64,000 nt of DNA, taken from contig OX638369.1 in the NCBI GenBank assembly GCA_951812925.1, forward strand, positions 53,067,061-53,131,060, in the 5' to 3' direction. Source of the DNA: Calliopum simillimum. Lineage: Eukaryota > Arthropoda > Insecta > Diptera > Lauxaniidae. The stretch's first letter is position 1; every line of letters starts with the position of its first letter. Positions 34,760-46,700 of this stretch are shown here, one piece after another. The translations under genes were made by a program, and so were the position numbers. The notes beneath the pieces are model-generated. The model had not been told where the DNA came from. It saw nothing but the letters and a program-made list of their open reading frames with translations, and did no database searches.

Positions 34760-35201
34760 TTTAATGATTTTAGTTTATTTAACTTTTTATAAAAAAGACG
34801 CAGCTTTAATTTACTTGCAGCCAAATTTAAGCGCAAAAGTCAGAACGTCTTCATATTGATTTTGACGTTTGAACAGCTGATCAACATGCGTACAACCCAT
34901 AAGGTAACATACACAGTGCAAGCGAAGCTGAAGTTGTGGTTGAAGTGATTTCGTCAAAAGAGGAAGAACTATGGTTGAATCGCCAGTGAACTTACTACTC
35001 GTGGATAAAATCTTGAATTTAGTAACACGAAATACACGTGAAACACTTGATTTTACTTCACGGATGCGTCGATTGGACCCTTGTTTTAATTTATTTATTT
35101 ACTGGCGGTCCCGGCAAACGTTGTTCTGCCCTTTTCCAATAGGTGGCGCGATGAGTGCGATTTGAACGAAAGCTGCTATAGGTGCAGGGATTATCATTTA
35201 A
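34760..35201. other. Upstream region of the zinc-finger gene
   Basis: No TATA box was recognised. It includes a partial relative of the 24813-24951 palindrome near 35040-35085. Confidence 0.4.
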
Positions 35202-35774
35202 GCATGGTATACATTAGTGATTTGTTCGTCTGATTTGTTGGTGTTGGGGTTAAAATCAGCAGTGTATGGGTATGTTCGCCAACATGTTGTCGGTTTACGA
35301 AATATTTTGTAAACCGTGAACATGCTGCCCAACATGTTGGTAATGTATGGCGAAGTTTATGAACATGTACGAAGTTTACCAACAAGTGCGTAGTGTATGG
35401 CGTTGTACGACAACATTTTGTCATTTTCGTTGCAAAGTAAAATATTTATTGAAAATTTCATAGCGGGAATTAAAAATTCCATTTTCGTTTCTTTTTCTTT
35501 TTTTTTTCTGTGCGCAAATGTATATTACTAAATATGCTAAAGCGTCTTCTAAATGCTCATCCGACATCTTTTCACTTCGAAAACCACTGACAGAATGAAG
35601 TTCATAAACATGTTGGTAGTGTATGGCGAAGCGCTGCCCAACAAATCAGACGAACAAATCACTAATGTATGCCCTGCTTAAACCGACGACATGTTGGCGA
35701 ACATGCCCATACACTGCTGATTTTAACCGTAACACCAACAAATCAGACGAACAAATCACTAATGTATGCCCTGC
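35202..35774. mobile_element. 573-bp TIR element with TTAA flanks
   Basis: GCATGGTATACATTAGTGAT at the left and its near-inverse, ATCACTAATGTATGCCCTGC, at the right continue as ~45-bp inverted repeats. TTAA occurs at both ends (35198-35201 and 35775-35778). The right terminal sequence is partly duplicated at 35645-35695. AACATGTT and TGTATGG motifs recur inside. There is no transposase. TTAA suggests piggyBac-type mobilisation. Confidence 0.75.
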
Positions 35775-36557
35775 TTAAGGTAACAAAAGGAAACAAAAGT
35801 TAACTTTTGTTTCGGTCTGGAACGGAGCTAATGTGAAACCTTTTACTCAGAAGCTCACCCTGGCGAATTTTGGTTTGAATGTGTAATCATGAAAAATGTG
35901 CCGGCAATATGGACTATATAGTCCACATAACACTACGCTTTTTTTATCTTCAAGAAAGATTGGTGGTCCATATTTCGCTCCCTTACCCTAACAATTATTT
36001 ATTGAAAAGTCTTTTTATAAAAGAACTGATTCATAATTAAATGTTTTTATTAAAAATTACTAAACTTGTCTGTACACGTACGAAACTTTTTCGCTTTTTT
36101 TAAATTTTTTTTGCAAATTAGAATTTAGTGTTGTTTTTTTGGGGAAAACGCGGATTTGGTGCGTTTTCAAATTTAGAAGTTGGCAACACTGATTTGAAAC
36201 AATACGGCTTTACATGTGACACAGCCCAAGTGTTTGCCCAAAATTTTCTTTGGTTCTTAAGCGAAACCCTGCAGTCTTTTTGAAATGTACGAAAATGTAG
36301 TGCCAGCCCTGGCAACAAATGTCAATGGTTTTTTGTTTATTTTTTTTTTAGAAAAACCCGGTTTTTTTGTTTGCATATATTTTCATTTGAAAATTTATTT
36401 ACATTCTAGAGAAATTCTAACAGAAATTTACAGATTTCAACAAAATTTCAACGGATTAACAATTAAATACAGAAAAACAAATCCTAAAGTAGGGAAGAAG
36501 AAATTCTAACTAAGTCAACAAATAACAAAAACAACAGCGAGGGGGTGACTGCAAAAT
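35775..36557. other. Spacer between divergent-origin elements and the 528-aa gene, no gene seen
   Basis: AT-rich with no supported exon. A TTTATT (AATAAA on minus) near 36394 could end the 528-aa gene transcript. Confidence 0.4.
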
Positions 36558-39500
36558 TCACTCTGTGACTGCAGCTGTTGAAGAAACCACCGAACCCACA
36601 AGATCATCTGACCCATTCGTCATTGGGCCAGTGGCAGCAACATTCTTGGCCAACAATTCACTAGAAGGTGTAACCATAGCTGCTTGTCGGGCGCACAAAT
36701 TTAAGCCCACATTAGAAGCGACACCACTGCTTGGTGCTGATGTACCGCCGCCGCCTCCTACATTACCTGTAGATCCTTGCGGTGAGGCTGCCGAACCCAT
36801 GCCATTGGGACGAGCACCACGTTGTTTGTGTTGAAACATTGCAGCTACTGCTGCAGCTTGCTGTTGTGTTTGATGATAAATCTGCTGTTGCAACATTTGC
36901 GCGTAGACCAGACGCTCATAGATTCCAGTCGTAGTGCCGGTGACAGCGCCTTGAGCTGTTGTACCACCACTCAAATACTGCGTTTCCTTAAAGAAAGTAT
37001 TGAGATACTGTTGCGTCGTTGTAGTCAACATTGGGTTGGAGTAGAGTATGGCAGGAGAAGATGCAAGCGCTGCGTTTGCTAGACTATTCGATATAAAGTT
37101 AGTCGTTGTCGATGAATGTTGATTGTACACCAAAGGAGGTGGCGCTGTTGGTGGTGCTGCAGCTACATAGGTGACTTTGTTGCCCAAAAACATGCCGTAA
37201 GCTGTGCTGCCTGCTGCGGCTGCTGTAGCTGTTCCTTGACGCACTGATGGTTGTAAGCCATTGCACATTTGATAGTAGGCAGCAGTAGAGGCACCAGCGG
37301 CGGCTAGTTGTTTCTGAAAATTGAGAAAATATTTGTTTTTAATAAGGAATAATTCAGTTTGAGGTTGATTTCGACTAACCATGTTCTAATAAATTCTCAA
37401 TATATACTTGCTTAAAAGTGCGAAAATCACTGTTTCGAGGTGTTTTTAAAGTTATATTCCACTCACAGTAAACAGCGTGTTTCATTTCTGCCAATCTTCC
37501 TCATTAAACTAAACATTTAAATTTTTCCAATTATATCATTACTTTCCGAATTATCATCTATTAAAGAAAGGGTATTTCAGCACCATACAAATGGTCTTTT
37601 ATATGCAGCTTATGTACATTTAATTGAATAGATGATAACTCTTAAAGTAAGGCTCCAATTGGAAAAGTTGAAAGGTAAAGTTTAGTGAGGGCGATTACGG
37701 GTATATAATGCTTTTAGCTAAAATGAATTACGGTTTTTTATTGTAAGCATGATATACATAGCTACAAATATGCATTCCTCAAAACTGCACTGATTAAATT
37801 TTTAACAAAGGATATTTTGAGAACAGAATCAATTCAAATAAATAAATCATACCCTAGGTACTTAATAAATAAATCATGATTAATTCCAACAAATAAGGCC
37901 GCAGAAAAAATGTTCCTTGAGACTTAAACCAAAAATACCTGGAACTTATTCTGACCCCGAAGTGATTTTCCGGCCGACTATGGTTCAAATATAGAACGTA
38001 TACACATAGAAATTTATATTGCTTATAGAATTCAATAACTTCATATCGATACATTTGGTAACTCAAGTTACAACTTTTATACGGGAGAGCGTGTTTTGAA
38101 GTCTGTGTGTTAGACTCCTTCTTGTGTAAAATTGTGGTACCTCTAGCTTGAAATTTTTAAGGGCTGGGAGCTATTTTTGAAGTTTAAATCTAAATATATT
38201 TGAGTGAAAAACACTGTCCCGTAAGAAAGTTGTTACTTGAGTTATGGATGTATCCATATCAGGCAAATCGTCAATCTTCACCAAACTAACGATTGACAAT
38301 ATTTTATCTCCAAAAATTAACTATAAAACATTGTTTGAAATCATTTGAAATTGGCTGGATACTAACAATCAACCTGGATGTTTGCTGTCTATTGTGTTTG
38401 TGTTTATAACTAAAAATTCGTAATAAGGCGTATAAAAATGTAAGAAATATGATGACAATTTCATAACACTGTGCTACAATAAAAACATTTACAATCCTGT
38501 TTCGTAATCCGTGTAGTTTCAATTGCTTTTCATTTAGGAGGCTTTTTGATGAAAACAGTGAGTCGAACGATAAAAAGTATTTGAATTTCTTTAGTGTAGA
38601 ATTGCAGGTTCTACAAATAATATTGATTTGCATTAACGAAAAAGCTACCGTTAAGGAAATATTCGATAAAAACGAATTTTTCGACTTTTTGTGGGTTTTT
38701 AAGAATATTTCCTAAACGGTTGCTTTTTCGTTAATGCAAATCAACTTTATTTGTAGAACCTGTAATCCTCCACTCCACTCCTCCTAAATGAAAAGTTATT
38801 GAAACCATATGGATTACGGAACAGGCCTGTTAGTTTTACTCACACCAAAATTAGCAAAATTAACTCCTGTCGTCGTCGTTGATTCTGGCGCTTGTACTGT
38901 TGGTGTTGGATACAACCCATTGCCATAGGTAGGATTAACACCACCAGCACCACCACCGCCGCCGCCAACAAATTGTGTTGACGATTCAGCAGGCGCAGTT
39001 GTGGCAGCCTTCTCATTAAGCAATGGCGTAAGATTCTCAGGAAAATCGAGAAAATCTTTACCATATATGGCATAGTTTTGTGCTGCTTGAAAGTAATCAG
39101 TGCTACCATTAGATGGATGACCAGTAGTGTCACCATAAATTGCTCGATTCACCTCCTGTACATATGAATTGCTACTACGACGACAGTTTGATTCAAGTTT
39201 TGAATTCCAATCATTTTCAAATGCTGCCTGTTCATATTTGTTGGCAGCAGTATTGCCACCATAAGTTTGACGCCATATAGGATCAATTAGACGTTTGGCC
39301 GAAGGTGCTGAAAGTTTTGAAGGATATAAAGAATAAATAAATTGATACATTCTACTGAAATTACTAACCAATTTCTCTAGTATTCCAGATGGGAAATGAA
39401 TTTTTAATTTTTTTGATTTCTTTTGCTAGTGAATTTTTCGAACGCCCTTGAATTCTTGATTTATGTGATGCAGCAGCAGATAAATCATTATGGCAAATTT

Positions 39501-39907
39501 CATTTTGTTCATCTTTGGCGCTTTCATAGGCATCCTCTTCTTCCTCATCATCAATATCGTCATCGTCATCATCTGCATCGCTTTCTGCATCGCTTGCATT
39601 ATCACCTATTATTCCATCTTGGTTGTTGTTGTTGTTATTATGGTTTTCTTCCTCCTCATCAGTAGACGCTGAAAATTTTGAATTTTCATTTAATTTATGC
39701 GAATATTTTGTTGCTCTTGCTTCCATATTTTTTATTTTAATCTTTGGCGTTTGATTATGAAAATTTTGTTTTAAAGTGTAGGGCAAATTTTCAAGAAAAT
39801 CAAATTAAAAATATAAAAACTTTCAAGTTTTTCTTCTTACAATCTAGAAATCCCAGCATTTCTTCGATTAGTTTTTCCGTTTGCTGCGTTTGAGTTGTTT
39901 CCATCAT
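36558..39907 (-). CDS. Four-exon low-complexity protein of unknown function, 528 aa
   Basis: The exons are 39841-39907, 39369-39668, 38844-39307 and 36558-37313, in phases 1, 1 and 0, with clean GT-AG borders (GATT|GTAAG, TTTTCAG|CGTC, ATTG|GTTAGT, TTTCAG|CACC, TGGT|GTGAGT, TTTTCAG|AAAC). The protein begins MMETTQTQQTEKLIEEMLGF. It then has an acidic D/E tract with poly-N, a conserved-looking stretch around FPIWNTREIG and KRLIDPIWRQTYGG, a Gly/Ser/Thr-rich part, and an Ala/Gln/Thr-rich C-terminus. No transmembrane segment or enzymatic motif was recognised. The composition suggests a nuclear or RNP-associated regulatory protein, which is inference. A family P MITE lies about 14 bp inside intron 3 from its donor. 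Confidence 0.75.
38495..38829. mobile_element. Palindromic MITE (family P), copy 3
   Basis: CCTGTTTCGTAATCCGTGTA at the left and GGATTACGGAACAGG at the right, with the same internal blocks as the other two copies. Its right end is 14-15 bp from the 5' splice site at 38843, so transcription of the gene runs into it almost immediately. Confidence 0.75.
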
Positions 39908-40640
39908 CTCGTCTCGTTGAAAATTAAAAGTGAAATTCTGTTTCTTTTGGAATTGATGTCAGCAGCCGGAGTGGTTTGTGGTTGTGCGTTGGTTCACTGC
40001 TGTAACGGTCTTTCAAAATTTCATATCCTTTTTCGTAAAATGAATAAAATTGTTGTAGAGATTTGCGCGCGCTTTTTTCAGTTTCTAGTTTTCTTTATGT
40101 TGCTCTCTCTTGCTTGTCCGTTATTAATTTGAATTTTTATGTTGTTGAAATTTTGAATTTTGTTTTTTTTCCTTCAATTTGTATTTTGTTGTTGGCCAAC
40201 TTTAATCCAAAAAGAATGAAAATTTTCAAAGTGTATTTATTTTGGGATTTGATTTTTTTTTTTTTGCGAAAATAACTTGAAAATTTTCGTGTACCTAAAA
40301 ATGAGATGCATTTTTAAAATTCTAATCTATACAATAATCTATTATTTCGAAGGTTTCATGCAAGGCTGATGAAAAAAATAGTTTCAGTGCAGCAACTTAA
40401 GAATTGAATGGGTTTTTATGAAAGTGGAATAAGTTCATAGTGGGGCAAAAGTAATGACATGATATATTGGCAGACATTTTGTTAGAAATAAATAAAATTG
40501 GGTTTTGTTGTGTAGAATTGTTGGCATTAAGTTGAACAGATTATTTCGGTCAAATAACTGATATGTGTTTGAAATTACTTTTGCGCGTTGATGGAAATAT
40601 TACATTTTCAAAAAACCCATTAAATTAATAGTTCTTTTAC
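39908..40640. other. 5' flank of the 528-aa gene, no other gene seen
   Basis: Pyrimidine-rich DNA upstream of the start codon. No TATA box near the expected position. Nothing else was recognised. Confidence 0.4.
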
Positions 40641-40654
40641 TGAGATCTAGAGTC

Positions 40655-41295
40655 CCGGCAATAATGGCAGAACATTTTTTGTAAATAAAGACAGAAATTT
40701 TCTGCCATTAGTTTTTTTCTCCACAGGAAATAATGCCAGAATTTTTTTAATTTGGCAATATTAGCGTTATTTCCATTTTGTTTTGGAAATAAAGCCAAAA
40801 AACTTTTCAGGGATTTTTCCAAAAATGTATGGCTTTATTTCCAAAAAGGAAATAACGCCAACATTTATTTTGGAAATAAAGCCACAGATTTTCTGGCATA
40901 CATTTTTGGAAATAAAACCAAAAATTAACGAGGAAATAAATTTTTGTCTTTATTTCCAAAACGAAATGGAAATAACGCCAGAATTTCGTATGGAGATTTT
41001 TCTGGCTTTGTTTTCAAAAATTATTTCCTATGGCATTATTTCCAAAAATTGAGGCGTTATTTTCTAATTAGTTCTTGGCTTTGTTTCCAAATACTAATGC
41101 CATAAAATTTCTGGCTTTATTTCCAAAAAAGTTTCTAGCGTTATTTCCTTTTTTTAACTTTTGGATACAAAGTCATAATTTTTGGGAAAAATGCCAGAAA
41201 AGTTTTTGACTTTATTTCCAAACCAAAATGGAAATAACGCCAGCATTTTGTACGAATATTTTTCTAGCTTTATTTCCGTGAGCCTAAGATCTCGC
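40655..41295. repeat. Dense array of GGAAATAACGCCA / TGGCTTTATTTCC motifs
   Basis: Over ~640 bp the words GGAAATAA(A/C)GCCA and their inverse, TGGC(T/G)TTATTTCC, alternate at spacings of about 25-45 bp, separated by TTTT-rich spacers. Both strands are represented, so it is a field of short inverted repeats rather than a simple satellite. An ordinary open frame here is a by-product. Confidence 0.7.
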
Positions 41296-41614
41296 CTGGG
41301 AATAGAAAGAACAATTTTTAAGAAAAAAAAAAAAGAATAGATTTTACGTTCAAAGAATTTTTGAAGTTTGGGGAAGTTGCCTAACCGAACTTTCTAAGTA
41401 AACTTATAACACGACTTTCGAAACCACTGGAATCTACTTTCCTCAGGCTACGAGAGAAATTAAAAATTCAGTTCACATATCAATAAAACAATTAACAATC
41501 TATATTAAGCGTGTAATACCCGGTCGATTCCAAAAATGGCCTAGTGTTTTAAATTTTCTATATGCTTGGGATGCTTCTCTTCGGCATATACATACATACA
41601 AAACACAGTTTTCG

Positions 41615-42010
41615 GAAAATCGAAAAAGCTGGCCAAAATTTTGAAAGTCAGTAATCAGGGATTTTCGATTATGCTGACTAGGAAGCTGAAATCCAATTTT
41701 TCAAAAAACAAAACTGAATCCACAATGGTGGACAAAGTAATGCTAAACTGGATCTGTTATCACGAAAGCTCGTAATAATGGATTTTCGATGTTGCTGATT
41801 ACGAAGTTGAAATCCAATTTTTCAAAAAACAAAACGGAGTATTCAAAATGGTGCACTAAATACTGCTAAAGTGCATCTATTACCACCAAAGTCGGTATAT
41901 GGGAGTTTGTGAAAATCCATTTTTCTCAATACAAAATGGCGGATCCAAAATTAGTACAAAACTACAGTAATCAACAAAAAGTAAGTATATTGGAGTTTTT
42001 AAAATAACTG
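41615..42010 (+). repeat. Relative of the 14054-15089 element (tandem ~110-bp modules)
   Basis: It has AAAGCTGGCCAAAA followed by three modules with GATTACGAAGTTGAAATCC, TTTTTCAAAAAACAAAA and ATTCAAAATGG. These match, inverted, the internal modules of the transposon upstream of protease copy 1. Confidence 0.55.
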
Positions 42011-42394
42011 ATTAAGCTATGAAATTAATTTTTGAAGCAAAAAATATACCAAACGAATATGAAATACTAAAAAGTCCTAATAACTTTCCTTGGCGCACCT
42101 CCGGGCAGCTAATTTTTTGCAGGTTTCTAGAAAAATTTACCCTGAATACGATTGATGTGTAAATAAGACGGGTCTCTGCCATATTTAAAATTACTTTAAT
42201 AAATTTTGTTGTTTATATACATATTTGCAAGTAATAGTTTCCTATTTGTATAAAATTAAAACGAGATACACGTTCCGGATTTATTAAAAAAACTTCTGTT
42301 ATATTACAAAAAAGATGAAGCGAAGTTAATTTTCCCTTTTTGTCTACTGAGACGTCTTATATTAAATCTAGTAAGGATGTAACCTTTGGCCTGG

Positions 42395-42850
42395 CCAAAC
42401 ATTAAATACCCTACACTTCATCATTTTAAAAATGTTGCTTATATGGGAGGTGCCACGCCCTCTTGTCCGAATTCACCAAGATTTTTGTCAGAGCTTGCAT
42501 TTACGGTTTTTAATGTTTTAGTAAAATTTGGTTTGGATTATCTCAAAAACGCTTTCAGTATAGCATTTTGAACCTTTTGCTTGTATCGGAGGTGCCACGC
42601 CCTCTAGTCCGAATTCGCCTAGATTTTGCTTAGAGCTTGCATTTTTTATCCTAAGTAATTATGTGTATTTTGCTTGCGTTATCGCAAGTAATGATCTTAA
42701 TATTGCGTTTCAATCCCTCGAGCTAACTTTGACGACGGAGACAGAGTACCATTGAATTATCTTGCGCAGTTTCCCAAAAAATGTATTTCCACGCACAGCC
42801 AAACACCCATCCCGCCAGACAGACGACAATAATTTTTTGGGCACGGAGGT
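42395..42850 (-). repeat. GTGGCACC interspersed repeat, copy 2
   Basis: Two ~160-bp units with GGGAGGTGCCACGCCCTCT and GTCCGAATTC, then AGCTAACTTTGACGACGGAG and CCGCCAGACAGACG: the reverse complement of the arrangement at 12165-12910. Confidence 0.7.
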
Positions 42851-43598
42851 TTTCCTGACCTCTGAAACGAACGAAGAATATCATACTCTACTATTTATAA
42901 CATTTAAAAGTGCAAAAACAACAACTTTATTTCTGACAGATTTTTTCGACCATTGTGCGATAGTTTAAAACAAGCTTTATTTAATGAGGTGGATGTTAAA
43001 TCTGTCTAAAGTATTTTTTCATGTGAAATAACTGGTTCCCCCAGGAGAGTTTTTTTAAAATATATATCGCCGTCTGAGTTCTCTTCTGCCCCACACGCAT
43101 GACGGTGTATGCCGAGCAAATCGAACAGAAAGTTTAAGCTTTATAAAATAATAATTGGTCCAAAAAAGTACCATCGAAATTTGAACTAAATGGCTAACAC
43201 TGGGCTAAACTTAAAAAATAGCATTAAAATTACTTCTCGAGATACTCCAAATTTTAACAGTTAAGTCATAGGTGACACTCAAAAAAAAAAAAAAAAAAAA
43301 AAAAAAAATAAAAAAATAAAGAAAAAACAGTGCTGGTTACAAATTTATCAGTACAAATCAATACGGACCATGTTAACCAGAATCAAATACATTTTAGAGA
43401 CTTTAACATTTCAAAAATTTGCAGAAAAACCAAGGTCTAACTAAAAATTTTAACCGAAAGATGTTTTATGATTTTACAAAGTCAAATGAGGTATGATCTT
43501 TCCGAGAATAAACTTTTTAAGATGACTCTGAGGCAGAACAATTTCTGAAATTCCAACATTTTTATGCAAACTTTTAACTTGTTTTATAAATAATACAA
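42851..43598. other. Intergenic DNA, no gene seen
   Basis: AT-rich, with a ~28-base poly(A) stretch near 43281. No coding signal or recognised transposon. Confidence 0.4.
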
Positions 43599-43604
43599 TT
43601 TATT
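43599..43604 (-). terminator. Polyadenylation signal of the SERGEF ortholog
   Basis: AATAAA on the minus strand, about 120 bp past the stop codon. Confidence 0.45.
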
Positions 43605-43721
43605 AGCGTATTTTTTAAGATTTAATAATGACAAAATCGATTTTCAAGTTTAACATACAGAACATTTAAACTAAGTGCATATTTTTTAAGATATTTTGAA
43701 AGAAAATAATTCCAATTGCAC

Positions 43722-46700
43722 TTAAATATCACAAACAGCATAACAAAAACCAGCGCCAGCACCAGCAATTTTGCAAGGTCCTGGTAATTCAATAAGTGTG
43801 GGTGTGTATCTAAAAATATAACTTTATAGTAAAAAATAATATAAAAAAAAATAATAAAAATTACTCACAAATTCTCCGTTGCACCATTGCCACAGTTGCC
43901 ATGCTCATTCCAACCCCATGTATATATAGCACCATCTGTACTGCGTACCATGCCATGTTCAGAGCCTAAACACAATTGCGCGGGTTTTACACCGTCTGGC
44001 AATTGTAATCCTTCTGGTGTTGGCCTATTACTAGACGGTTCACCTATACCTAATTGTCCATAACAATTTCGGCCCCAGCAGCAGATGCGCTGATCCTTAA
44101 GCAACACAGCACTATGTGTCCAACCGCATGCAACCTGCTTTACATCTGCATCAAAATTAAAAGCATTTGTCTGTCCGTATTTATTATCACCGAGCGCAAT
44201 AACACCTTTACGACCATCACCATCCTCAACTTTAATAAGCAAATGATGTTGTCCACTTGCCATCGAAAGAAAACGTAAATCACTACCACTGTCATAGCCA
44301 GCATGTGGTAAAATTTTCAATACCTCAGCACGATTTAGGGATGTCGCGGTCACGGTAACTTCCACCGGCTTTGGGTCATTAACTCTTAAGCGTCCAAATA
44401 TGTAAATTTTATTTTCATCTGTTAGTATGGCACAATGACGTAACCCAAAACTTAAACGACGAGGTGTGTCTCCGCGTGGTAATGGTACCGGCAGCGGACG
44501 GCGCACTGCAGTAAAGCCACGCTGGCAAATGCCCAATTGCTGAAAGCAATTCGAGCCCCATACATAGAGTTTTCTGGTAACGGTAATACAACCGGAAATG
44601 TCCCAGCCACAAGCAATGCTTTCGATTGGTACGTCCTGCGCAAATGAATGAAAGAAATAATAAAATTAAATATGGTATGTAGTATGTAAAGAATAGAGTT
44701 TCCAATCTGTGTTTTTTTTTTTTTTAAATGTTAATATGCATGAAATCTTCTTGTTTTTTTGCTATATTAAATCGTTGGTGCGGATGTTTGTCACCGCTTT
44801 TCGCCTAAACCACTTAATGTATTGAAACCAAATTCACACCATGTGTTTTTTAGTGTTCGGATTGGTTTTAAATTAATATGAGCAGGATCAGACAAGGGGC
44901 ATTGCACCCCCATACAAAAAACCACAAAATAATAAGTGTTTTTGTGTGTTGTTTTGTCATCGCATCACCCCCAAAGCACTTAATATATCGAAACCACGTT
45001 TTCACCATATCTGCGCATAACCTTCGGCCGGGTTACTACCGTAATAAAAGGGAAATTAAATGTTGGAGTGTTGCACCCTAAATACAAAACGTGTAAGCAA
45101 AATAAACACTCAAATCGCTATACCTCCGCATCTATCACAGACATCGGTTCGAAACTTGATGGTATTTTCCAAGAAAACGAGGATTATAGCAGGGGCATTA
45201 CCCTCCCTTACAAAAAAATTCTGAACATTTAATCATTTTGCAGCTATAGCAGTTATGAAACTAGAAATATGAATGCACATAGTATCTACTAAAGAAAGGC
45301 CATGCAAAAATTAAGCAATTGGACCAGGGGGCATATGCTATAGCAGCTATCGGTATGCAATTTTATATAAGGCCGTATATTTTATTTACAAAATGGCCTT
45401 TTAAAAGTGAGGAGGATAATTCAAGGGGAAAAAATGGACTTCATCCAAATCAAAATCATCGCGCCATATAAAAAAATTTACAGAAAATAGTCCAGTCATT
45501 TGGGACTAAAAAATGGGATTACCTGGAAAATTTTCCGGGTTTTTTAAAAACCGGTAATTTTAATAGATTTCGATGTGCTCTTTCCGAATTTTAATTTTGC
45601 CACCTCGTACTTTTGTCGCTTGCGCTACTATATTGGAAAAGTAGCGCCTAAAATAATTTTTTTGCAAATATCTCGCTAACGGTTACCTTAAAAGAAAAAT
45701 ATAGTTCGATAATTTTGTAGCTTATAAAATTTCCTATTATAATGGTCCTAAAGCTGTTTTCGTACGGCTTATAGCTTAGAAGATATCATAATAGTCTAAC
45801 ATCCGGCAGCACAATTACTACGGGAATATATTTATGCCGGGGTGCCAATCAAAATGTGCCCGCTATTATTTTCAAATTGCTATAACTCACGAACTGTGAG
45901 TTGCACGAAAGAAAGTGCCGAGATCTCTTTAAAGGAGGGTCATATGACCGACAAATAATTCTCATTATATGTAAAAAAAAATTTATCGTTTAGGAGTTAT
46001 TTAAGAAAATCCGGTTTTTTTACGTTTATCGCCACTTAACGGTAAATTTATTTTTACATATAATGAAAATTATTTGTCGATCATAAAAGATAACTCGACA
46101 CTTTTTTTCCTGCGAATCACGGTTTGTGAGTTTTCGCAATTTAAAAATAACATACTAGCATATTTTTAGACTTCAAAATTATAAACGAAACGCGAAAATT
46201 GAGATTCACAAAGACGAACTTAATTTCAATCTTTAAAATCACAGTAAAAATGCTTGCTAAAAGTTGTTTAAAAGAAAAAGCCGTAGGTGAAAAATGTTAA
46301 GAAAAATCTTTATAAATTTTACCTCTTTATGCAATTGGCCTAGGACTAAAATAGAAAAATAACACAGGCCTGCAAATTTAAAACGTTTTTTTATTTCTCG
46401 AATTTTCTAGCGAATCTGAATTTGGTTTTTTCTATCACGTCAGGATTTTGAATTATCTTTTCTGCAAATTGCGAAAAGCGCTGCAATCATATGCCAAACT
46501 TCCAGGAATAAGTGCACATTATTCTAGCTTAATGCATCAGATAGTTATGAACTTTCTTATAAAACTTTAACTTTTCTATTTGGATCATTAATTTATGAAT
46601 TATCATCTATTGAAATACAGGCATCTCAACTCCATACAAATTTATTAAATCAATCAATCAATGGTCATTATAATCTCAATAAAATATCAATTACGCCATT

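Noticed and set aside
39423..39672. Plus-strand frames rich in His/Leu or Ile/Val
   Set aside because: They are the complement of the acidic D/E and poly-N exon of the 528-aa gene.
40655..41295. CRISPR-like array
   Set aside because: Eukaryotic context, irregular spacing and motifs in both orientations.
43281..43310. Poly(A) run as a retrotransposed gene tail
   Set aside because: No upstream element or target duplication seen; simple repeat.
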